Positions 55,349 to 64,000 of a stretch of 64,000 nucleotides of DNA are shown here, in pieces. The stretch covers positions 97,508,628 through 97,572,627 of the forward strand of contig CM070875.1 of NCBI GenBank assembly GCA_036365515.1. Direction: 5' to 3'. The notes beneath the pieces are model-generated. The model did no database searches. It was not told the DNA's origin and worked only from the letters and a program-made list of their open reading frames with translations. The number at the start of each line of letters is the position of its first letter. Position 1 is the stretch's first letter. The DNA is from Torymus aiolomorphi. Lineage: Eukaryota; Arthropoda; Insecta; Hymenoptera; Torymidae. The position numbers and the translations under genes are program-made.

Positions 55349-57398
55349 TCAAATTTCAAATATAGATACTGATGTAGAACTTCCGTCATTTTGTGCATTC
55401 ATAGATGGAGCTGTTAATGGGATTGGGGGTAAAGGTCTAAACTTTTGGAATTTTGGTGTTTTTGGTGGTTGAAGTTCAAATTCTACCCTTTTTTGAATTG
55501 TTGAGTTTTTTAGAATAGGATTAGATATAATTGGTCTTTGGACTCTTACCTCTTGTAATTCAATCTCTTCTCTAGCTGATTTTCTTATATTCTGTTCAAC
55601 GTTATTTTTATTTAATGCTACCAGCAGGTGGGTCACTGAACTAAAGATGGCTCCGAGTAACTTTGTTGACCATCCGTATAATGTGTGTAGAGCACATCCT
55701 CGTATTATTAAGTCAACCATCATTTTAATGAGTTGGCATATTAGAAGTGTCATTATTATTCTAGAACTTATCATGCCGTATTCCTCGTACTTTTTAATAA
55801 TTTTATTCCAGGTGCTTTCGGCAATATGCGACAGTGTGTTTTCTGTAAGAAGATTTTTTATAATATCATCCTTTACAGAATTTGAACTCTGTGTGATGTG
55901 TTATTGTATTGATAATTGCTTTTTTCTCAAGTGGGAAGAGTAATCTTTCCTCGAATTTCTCTAAATCTTGCTGAGAGTAAATTCCACTGGTGGCCAGTGA
56001 GCTTAGCTTTTCTGGTTCCCAGTCCTTTGATATCCGTGTTTTAAAAATTGTAATATTTTTTTCTATTATTCTTGGTTTCAGCAGCAGATTTATCCAATTT
56101 CCATCTATCTTATAGTAAGGAGGAATTATGGTGTCGCAGTCAACTTGTGTTCCTGTTTTTACCAATATATGTGTTTTTGGTGTAAGGAACCATGTTGTGT
56201 TACCAGCTACAACTGGAAGCTCTTCGTAACATTCCTTAGTGTGATGTATTTTCACATTTGTGGGCGTACATTTTATTATATGTACAGCCTCTCCTGCAAG
56301 TTTGGCGAGGTATCCTGGTTTTTGCATTATATTGTAGGCAAACTCGTCTGGGGAATTGGATGCTAATGATAAGGAATTTTGAATTTCCCTCCTTTCTACT
56401 TCGCACATGTTTGTCAACATATTTAAATATATACTTTTAAATTGCATTCTAAAATGTCTTTCTACGTGTACAAATTTTGCATTAATGTAAGAAAAAATAT
56501 TTATATTGACATAATCTCTTTCTTGTCTAATATCGTTATCAAATAAAATATTATCTACCTTTTCATAAATAAACAATTTTGGGTGTTTTGTTTTCGTGAT
56601 TATTCGATTGCAGAATTTAATTTTTTCGATCGCTGTTAATGAGAAAGATAAATCGTATGTATTTACAGTATAGATAATTTCATTATTTCGAGATAAAGTC
56701 TTTGTTACAGTACCACTATATAAAGTATCATATTTATTATTAAGACAATTTTCCTCTGAGAAATGTGTCCAAAATGTATAACCTGCTTGTATATCTATGC
56801 AATGTTCGTCGGAGAATTTGCAAACTGTTCCTGAACTTTAGTGTATTTTGTTATTATTCAGATTAACTTTTGCATATTCTTCGGTAAGTGTAATTTTTAT
56901 AATGCCCTGAACAAGAACTTCATCCCAACTTCCGTAACTATCAGCATAGGTCCCTCCTGAACACGATCTTTCTGTTACTTTTTCCGCGAGGTCAATTCCT
57001 ACTGTTTCGTTTATTCTAATGTCGGCTATAGTGTGTGAGTTATCACATTTAAATATTCCAGTTTCATGAATAAATTTACATCTTTCTGCACTAACTTCAT
57101 ATAAATATTTTTGTAATCCGTTTTCTACAGGCCCTAGATGACTAAACATTCCGCAATTATAAATTGTACGAGAAATTTCGATTTTGCACTGAATAACTTT
57201 ACTACTTTTGAATTCTGCTAACTGTAGTAATTCTATCGTTGTGTTTGATATCTGTAGATCATCCTCGTGGAAATCGCATTCTCCTGTGTCCACTAATGAG
57301 TATGTCGATACCGTTGGATCTGCTGAACCGCAATTAAACCCAATAATTGCGTGATTTACTTTAAAAAGCGTTAGAAGTACAATGATTGAAAAATACAT
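55349..57398 (-). pseudogene. env: Env-like membrane glycoprotein of second gypsy
   Basis: ATG at 57398 follows a splice-acceptor-like TTATCTTACAG ending at 57411. A signal peptide (MYFSIIVLLTLFKVNHAIIG) precedes a FNCGSADP segment equivalent to GYDCGS in the other env. An in-frame TAA ends the first frame at 56838; the same frame is then open to 55866. A frameshift near 55890-55905 shifts the C-terminal part, which contains a membrane segment (about 55690-55760) and a tail ending at 55349. Blocks shared with the 40.7-kb env include the GYLAKLAGEAVHIIKC region, WFLTPKTHIL and LATSGIYS, so both descend from the same glycoprotein class. Confidence 0.82.
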
Positions 57399-57429
57399 GG
57401 TGTCCAGTTCCTGTAAGATAATTATGTTA

Positions 57430-60400
57430 CTATTTTTTATTATTAACAAGGCTTAATTTATTTGTATGGACTGTTTTTGCCTTTCCTTTATAGTCTATGA
57501 CAACATTATTATTTTCATTTACTTTAATAATGTCAAAAGGGCCATGATAATGATCTTTTTCAAGTTTCCCTGGTTTAGGTTCTTTGATCAACCATACTTT
57601 ATCTCCCATTTTAAATTCTCTTGGGTTAATAAATCTGTCATAATATATCTTTGATTTTTCTTTTGACATTATTAATCTTTTTTTTGCTATCAAGGCAATT
57701 TCTCTCATATTATTAATCAGTTTTTCTAAATATCCATTATAGGTCGGTAATAATTCTGATTTTTTTACTGGTTCGCTAGACGGAATTCTAGCAGGACAGA
57801 TAAAAACTAGTTCATATGGTGTGAATTGATGGCTAGTATGTACACTAGTATTATAATGAAATTGTGCAAAATCCAATAGATCATCCCATTCATATTTCTT
57901 TGTAGAAAAATTTTTTAAATATTCACACAATGGGTGGTGTGCTCTTTCTAATGAACCATTAGATCGCGGTGAGAAAGCTGTAGTTTCAATTTTATCAAAT
58001 TTAAACCTTTTAGCTATCTGTTACATTATTTTACTCGTGAAATTTGCCCCTCTATCGGTTAGTACTATCTTTGGACATCCAAATATACATATAAATCTTT
58101 TTATAAAAGCATCTGAAACCGATTCTGCTGTTTGATCTTTTAAACATACTAAAATTACAAATTTTGATAATTGATCTTGTATAGATAAAATATATTTATT
58201 ATTATTTTTAGTAATGTTAAATGGTCCTACAATATCCATTGCGATTTTATCGAATGTTTTCCCCGGTGTATCTGTGATAATCATTGGTTGTTTAGTCTTT
58301 TTCTGCTTTAATTTATTTCTTTGACATTCTTCGCATTTTTTTATTCTGTTTTGGATGTCTGATTTTAAGTTTTCCCAAAAATATTTTTCCTTAAGTCTAT
58401 TGTATGTTCTATTTACACCTGAATGTCGTCCTATCATAGAGGAGTGATACATGTTAAAAATTTTATCCCTGTCTTCAATTTTTACATATTCAATATTATT
58501 TAAACATATTATTACCTTTATATTTGTATTGCTAAATATTTCTTTTAATACTTCCTCTATTTCTAACCAATTTATATTTAAAATTTCTATATCCCTAGAA
58601 ATACTATAAATACATATATTCTTAGTAATTAATAATTCTTTTAATTGATTAAATAATTTCGTTAAATTTTCTTTTATTAATTTACATGATACGGACGTAT
58701 CTATGTATAACATAAATAGTTTTTTATTCTCTATATTTATTATATCTATACTATCTTTTGTAAGTGATAGTTTTGGTTTTATGTTTTTACTTTTGATTAA
58801 TAATTCAGTATTTTTATCTAATGATTTTCCTTTTAAATTTATTAAATGAACAATATTATCGTTTCTAAATTGTATAGAATTTTTAGAATAAATGATATTA
58901 TTAATTTCCGGTATATTTTCTTTGTTTTCCTCAATTTTCTCTTCTTTTCTACCTGTAGTCATTTTTTTGTCATTTTTCCTAGGTCTGCCCCTTTTTCCTT
59001 TAATTTTCTGTCTATCTTCATTCATTACTTTGATTTTGTCATCGTTACTAAGAATTCTAGGTTGTTCGTTATTTTTATTTAATATTTTCTTATTTTGTGC
59101 TCTGGTAATAACAAATATCTCTACTGGATTCCTAGATAGAGCATCTGCATTTGCGTTCTGTTTTCCTGGTTTGTATACGATATCAAATTCATAATCTGAT
59201 AGTTTTAGTCTCCATTTTTGTACTCTTGTATTATTATCAGCTGATCTTAACGATAACAGCGGTTTGTGATCAGTAACTATTGTGAATTTGTTTGCATATA
59301 CGCAATTTTTAAACGTTTTTATGGCAAACATTATTGCCAATGCTTCTTTTTCATAGGTGTGATATTTAGTTTCCGCTTTATGTAGACTTCGTGATGCGTA
59401 AGCTATCGCTGGGTCTTTGCCAATTTTTCCTTGCGACAAAACTGCACCTAAAGCAGAATTCGAAGCATCTGTTGTAATAATGAATGGTTCATCAAAACGT
59501 GGATATTCCAAGATTGGTGCTGTGCATAATAATTCTTTAATTTCCTCAAAGGCTTTTTGTTGGTCTTTTTCCCAATGAAACTTCACGTCTTTTTCTAGCA
59601 ATATATTTAAGGGTTTTATTACTTTTGCGTAATATTTTATAAATCTTCTATAGTAACCTGAAAGCCCTAGAAACTCTCTAATATTTTTAACATTTTTCGG
59701 TGTAGGAAATTTCTTTACTGCTTCTATTTTCTTTGGATCAAGTTTTATTCCGTGTTCACTAATAATGTGACCTAAATAACATACTTCTTTTTTAAAAAAA
59801 TTCACATTTTTCTGGTTCTAATGTTAAATTCGCTTCTCATAATTTTTGTGCAACTGTATTGAATCTTTCGTTGGCTTCTGTCATAGTTTCGCCAAAAATA
59901 ATTATATCGTCGATGAATACGAAGCATATCTTATCGATTAAATCGCCTAAGACTGTATTTAAAACTCTTTGAAATGTACGCGGTGAGTTTCTTAATCCGA
60001 AAGGTAATACTCGAAATTCAAAACGTCCCAATGGGTTGATGCTAAATGCAGTTTTATGTATATCACTTGGTTTCATAGGAATTTGGTGAAATCCCGACTT
60101 TAAATCTATAACGTGATAAAACTTAGTTTTCCCCAATTGATCGAATATTTCTGTAATGTTTGGCAGTAAATATGGATCTGGAATTGTCTTTTCGTTTAGT
60201 TTTCTGTAATCTATTACTAAACGCCATCGTTTTTTTCCGTCTGCTAACTGTTTTTTTGCTACAATCCATGCTGGAGCGTTAAAAGCACTTTTTGAGTTTC
60301 GAACTAGGTCATTTGTTATTAATTTTTGAGTTTCCTCTATCGCGATTTCTTTTAATTTGTGAGGTAAAGGAAATTGCTTTACGTATACGGGTTTATCATC

Positions 60401-61483
60401 TGTTAAATTTATTTCATGTTGTTCTACATTACATGATCCTAAACTGTCTCCCTCTGGCCAAAATATATCCTTATTTTTCAATAATTCCTTAATCATTGTT
60501 TTACTATTTCCAGGCAAGTTTTCGTAACATATTTTTTCTAATAATCTTTCTTCTCTATTATATTCTTTAAAATCTTGTACTGACTCATTTTTTCCTATAA
60601 AATTTATTGCTCCCAAATTTAAAATTTCATTTTCATCTATGTTAAAGTCTTCTGTTATCTGAAAACCTTCAGGTAAATTGTCTATTTCATAAGATATAAA
60701 GCTATATTCTTTTTCATTTCCATAGAGTTTATTATAATCTTCTAAATCTACTTCGATCTTTTTATTCATTATTGTCAAAAATTGTTTATAATCTGTTGAT
60801 TCGATTTCCTCAAAATCGATTGCTTGGCCATTATTTTCAAAAGCAATATTAATATTATTTATTAATGACTTAATATTATTTTCGTCATTTTCCAAAATTT
60901 CCTGATAATGTAAATCATTTATATTTTCTGGTAGAATTTCATTTAACATTTTTTTTTGTAAATCCTTTCTTTCTGCATTCAATATTGGAATCGTATTTAA
61001 AATTTTCATAACGTCATCATATAATGTTATTTCTGAATTTATATTTACTTCATTTTTATTGATTAACTCAGGTTCATAAGATATTAAACAAGATGATTTC
61101 TCCATTTCATCCTCAATTTGAAAATTTTCAGTTTTTTCGTTTATTTGTATTACTTGTTCGCAATTTTCATGAATTATGGGTATTAAGCTTTGTTTTTCGT
61201 CCGTATTTTCTAACATTTTCTTTAAAACTTCCTTCTGTTCTATTGTTATTCTTGATTTTAATTCTTTATCCGTTTTTTGTGACTTTTCAGATACTGTATT
61301 AAGATTATGATTTAATTTATGGGCTGCTTTCAGTTTGATCTTACTATGATTTATTTGTAAATAGCCCTCGTCTAGTCTTAATTTTTGTTCAGTAAGAATT
61401 TTGATTCCTAAAATCCCGTCGTAAGGTAAACAAAAATTTGGTGGTGCTACATGGAAATCAATATTCAGTCCATTTATATTCAT
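57430..61483 (-). pseudogene. pol: Gypsy Pol (protease end, RT, RNase H, integrase), second element
   Basis: Frame 59837-61483 holds the C-terminal half of the protease (PYDGILGIKIL), a long acidic linker (about 60450-61300), and the RT fingers and palm with VIDYRKLNEKT, LPFGLRNSPRTFQ and the catalytic VFIDD box (about 59893-59910). A frameshift near 59806-59836 leads to frame 58021-59805: YLGHIISEHG, FLGLSGYYRRF, RNase H (TTDASNSALGAVL, YEKEALAI, TDHKPLL, NADALSRN), a basic linker, and the integrase zinc region (YHSSMIGRHSG...CEEC). The integrase core has MDIVGPF and LTDRGANF. TAA at 58021-58023 interrupts it before the SNGSLERAHH glutamate block and the C-terminal domain (57430-57930). Confidence 0.92.
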
Positions 61484-61511
61484 TTTAATTACTCCTAATG
61501 TATCAATTGTT

Positions 61512-61883
61512 TTATCTGTAATACCAGATAAATGAATTTTCCCTATTTTCTAAAATTATATTAGAAGGTATCTGATTTCCCTTGATAATATTTAACTGAG
61601 CCCCACTATCTACAAGTAAATTACATTTTTTATTTGTGTAGTGGTTTTCTATTTCGGTATACTGCAGTGAGTTTTCTAATTTCAGAAAATACATTGCAAT
61701 TTTGGTTGCTGCTATTCTTTCTTGTGTTTTTTCATTTTTAATACTATTTATTTCAAAATCGCTTAAATTTATTTCGTTATTATTTATAATTTCTGATCTA
61801 TTTATTGCCTTATTTTTCTCCATGTTTTCCGTAATATTCTTTAAATTCTTTGTAATCAATAAATCGATGTCCGTGTCTTTCAC
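61512..61883 (-). pseudogene. pol: Gypsy protease N-terminal half, second element
   Basis: Contains LLVDSGAQLNIIKGNQIPS, the active-site loop of a retropepsin. The flap and C-terminal half continue in the next frame (from 61483), so a frameshift lies near 61483-61530. Only one DSG/DTG loop is found here, in contrast to two in the other gypsy element. Confidence 0.85.
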
Positions 61884-61990
61884 TCCGTTGGTGATACCAT
61901 CACTATTAAATGTACCTACTTTAATATCTGCGCTATCTTTGAGTGGTTTTTTGTTAATCCTTCTAGTCCACTCATTTCCAGAAGAATTTG

Positions 61991-64000
61991 TTAGTTTTCC
62001 GAAGTTTGTTGATTAAGTACTGATCGTGACGCACATTCCTCAGTTGTGTAATTCGTGTTTTTACAAATTTTACAAAATTTATCTAATTTATTTTGTAGCA
62101 TCTTGATTTCATGGCAATTGTTTATTTGATGTCCATTTTTATTGCAAAAAGAGCATTTAATTTGTGCCGTCAGATTTTTTAATTTTCTACAATCTTCCAA
62201 TGTATGCCCGGTGAAATTACAATATTCGCATTTTATACTTTGTGTATTAAAGTTCCCCGATAATTACTGTTTGAATTCCTTGAAAAATGATTGCTGTTCT
62301 GGTTATTTGTTCGGAAAAATCCATTCCTATTTTTATCTCGATGTTCATAGGATTTATTTAAGGCATTGTAATTGTTACTTGGGAATGTACATTGTTGGTT
62401 ATTGCTTATTTTCCTACAAGTTTTTGCTGAATGCCCCGGCATCTCGCAAAATTGACAAACTTCTTTATTCTGAGAGGTTTGTTGTCTATTTTGCATAATT
62501 AAAACTTTTACGTTCTCGAAATCCGCGGTTTCGTGACCTTCATCTGCACATATCGCGCACCATATCGTTCCTTTGTTTATCGTGCAGTATTTCATTAAAT
62601 ACCCGAGGTTGTTGCACCTCTTACACAATGCTGACGGGAAATTTTTAGCTGTGTGTGACGCGCTGCCACAGGCGTCGCATTCTTACCGAATTATTGCACG
62701 TAAGCGGATCGTGTCCTCTTTCCTTACATCTCCAACACAGCTCGTATTCTGTAATAGTAGGACAGTGCGTAACCTCGTGCCCCATATTTTGGCAGTATTG
62801 ACAATGATTACTCTGCATCTTATTTAACTTACACGCATCTATTGAGTGGGCTTCCGTACTACACAATTTGCAAATTAATTTTATTACGTGCTTAGCTGTT
62901 CTGCAATGATATGATACATGCTCCTTACTTTTGCAATAAACACATGAAGCTTTCATGCAAAATAATGCTTCGTGATTTATTTTCTTACATAATTGGCAAA
63001 AAACTTGTTTAATTGTGTTTGGAATTGGAGTTTCGAAATTAAACAATATGCTTGTAGTATCATTTCTTAAGCTATTTTGCTTTTTTAAGTTTGATTCTAT
63101 TTCAATTGCTTTTTGTACTGCGTTATCCATGTCTTGGTGTTCTCCGAGTTCGATTCTAATTTCTTGTTTTAATCCTTTTTTAAAACTACTGAGTATGTCG
63201 GTTTTTAATCTAGTTTTATATTCTGTTAGAATTTCTCCTGTTACATTAGGTTCTAATTTTTTTAATTCTATTATTTGTGTACCCAACACTCGTAATTTGT
63301 TTGCAAAACATAGTACATCTTCATCTGACTTTTGAATTTGTTGTGTTAGGTTTCCGTATAATGAATGTATATTATCCGTTGATGGATATATTTTACGTAT
63401 TGTTTTAATAAAAGTTTCAATACTTTCAATTTCTACATTTGCTAATGCTTTATAAATTTCTCCTTTGAGCTTTATTTTGAGGATCTGTACTAGGTTCGAT
63501 TCATCATTATTCGATATTATTCTTTTTGCTTGTTTTAATTTTTCTATATATTCCTCTAGATGGATATTTTTCCCGTCAAAATCCGGTACTAACTTTACAA
63601 CTTCTTTAAGTGGTAATTTTAATGCTTGATTTGCCATTTCTGGTTCTAGATTTATTAAATCTTCGTTTATTTGAATTTCTGGCTGTTCGTTGTTACTTGT
63701 ATTATCTCTAGCCAAAATCAAACTTTGTTCATTAAAAAATCCTTCTATATCCGTGTAGTCGTGTTGCCTACCGTTTTCTACATATATTGATTCTTCAAAA
63801 AATGCTGGACTCTGACTTGGTGTGTTTGGAGTATGAAAATTTGTTGGTGATAATATATCCCGTTTTATTTCCGGAATAAAAAGATTATTTATATTTTTAT
63901 TTGATATATCTTGTTTTTGTGTGGGGTTTTTAATATTCTGTTTTTTGGCTGAATGTTGTGCATCTAGTTCGTTATGGTCTATTTTTGAAGTTGATGGAAT
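61991..64000 (-). pseudogene. gag: Gypsy Gag with about twelve zinc-knuckle units
   Basis: The frame 62645-63721 is open beyond the right edge of the window, so the true start is outside. A capsid-like region (KEVVKLVPDFDGKNIHLEEY, about 63540-63610) matches the first gypsy Gag. From about 62999 down to 62029 lies an array of C-X2-C-X4-H-X4-C units spread over three frames: CQLCKKINHEALFC, CVYCKSKEHVSYHC, CKLCSTEAHSIDAC, CQYCQNMGHEVTHC, CWRCKERGHDPLTC, and further units in the frames ending at 62233 and 61991, including CQFCEMPGHSAKTC and CSFCNKNGHQINNC. Four units have lost one ligand. Frameshifts lie near 62650-62690 and 62205-62235. Typical Gag proteins have one to four units. Confidence 0.85.

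Larger units (their letters stand above)
55266..64000 (-). mobile_element. Second gypsy/errantivirus-like element with env (5' end outside window)
   Basis: From right to left: gag (61991 to beyond 64000), protease, RT, RNase H, integrase (57430-61883), env (55349-57398) and a polypurine tract. The purine tract (GGGGGGAGG, about 55274-55282) is followed by TGACGTAACGAAACC. This resembles the LTR start TGTAACGAAACC of the 30-kb gypsy element, so the 3' LTR probably starts near 55266 and extends to lower coordinates. The copy is far more decayed than the first (many frame breaks). It is related but not the same family: the proteins are roughly 45-60% identical by eye in pol and lower in gag and env. 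Confidence 0.9.

Overview
This window is a repeat graveyard from an A+T-rich animal genome. I see no host gene, rRNA, tRNA or CRISPR array. An insect, perhaps a hymenopteran, is the best guess. The basis is the mix of elements: errantivirus-like gypsy elements with env, a copia element, a Penelope-like element, Helitrons with a C48 protease, and a LINE with a baculovirus-FP-like ORF1. The taxon is inference, because nothing host-encoded is available to test it.

Layout. 1-330 is a Helitron helicase remnant. 1.4-6.3 kb is a near full-length but frameshifted LINE (minus strand) sitting between two (GA)n tracts. 6.9-7.0 kb is a TTAA-flanked piggyBac-type MITE. 8.15-8.63 kb is a second, decayed copy of the Helitron-type C48 protease (minus), and 8.65-8.92 kb is an inverted-repeat element. 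9.2-13.7 kb is a compact LTR retrotransposon (minus) that carries only a gag gene between two LTRs of mosaic similarity. 14.2-20.2 kb is a nearly complete Helitron encoding C48 protease, HUH Rep and PIF1 helicase, with a tandemly duplicated 3' end.

21.7-49.4 kb is a nested stack. A Penelope-like element (GIY-YIG type) is split by a 705-bp foldback transposon (TSD TTA) and then by a copia element. The copia right LTR is split by a DNA transposon with about 535-bp terminal inverted repeats (TSD ATAT). That transposon's DDE-type transposase gene is split by a 16.7-kb gypsy/errantivirus-like element with 3.8-4.1-kb LTRs, gag, a duplicated protease, pol and env (TSD CCAG). Most junctions can be read to the base.

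50.0-51.9 kb is another Helitron helicase relic (minus). 52.1-52.9 kb holds two kinds of tandem repeat. From about 55.3 kb to the right edge runs a second, more decayed gypsy element with env (minus strand). Its Gag carries about twelve zinc-knuckle units, and its 5' LTR lies outside the window.

Functionally, the retroelement genes encode virus-like-particle proteins (Gag), replication enzymes (PR-RT-RNase H-IN) and, in the two gypsy elements, a membrane glycoprotein probably expressed from a spliced RNA. Almost every open frame is broken by stops or frameshifts. The exception is the 645-codon gag of the gag-only LTR element, which is open throughout. The most interesting signals are a hairpin family with compensatory changes in the giant LTRs, the gag-only element, the duplicated retropepsin, the zinc-knuckle array, and the transposase with long TIRs whose superfamily I cannot settle.
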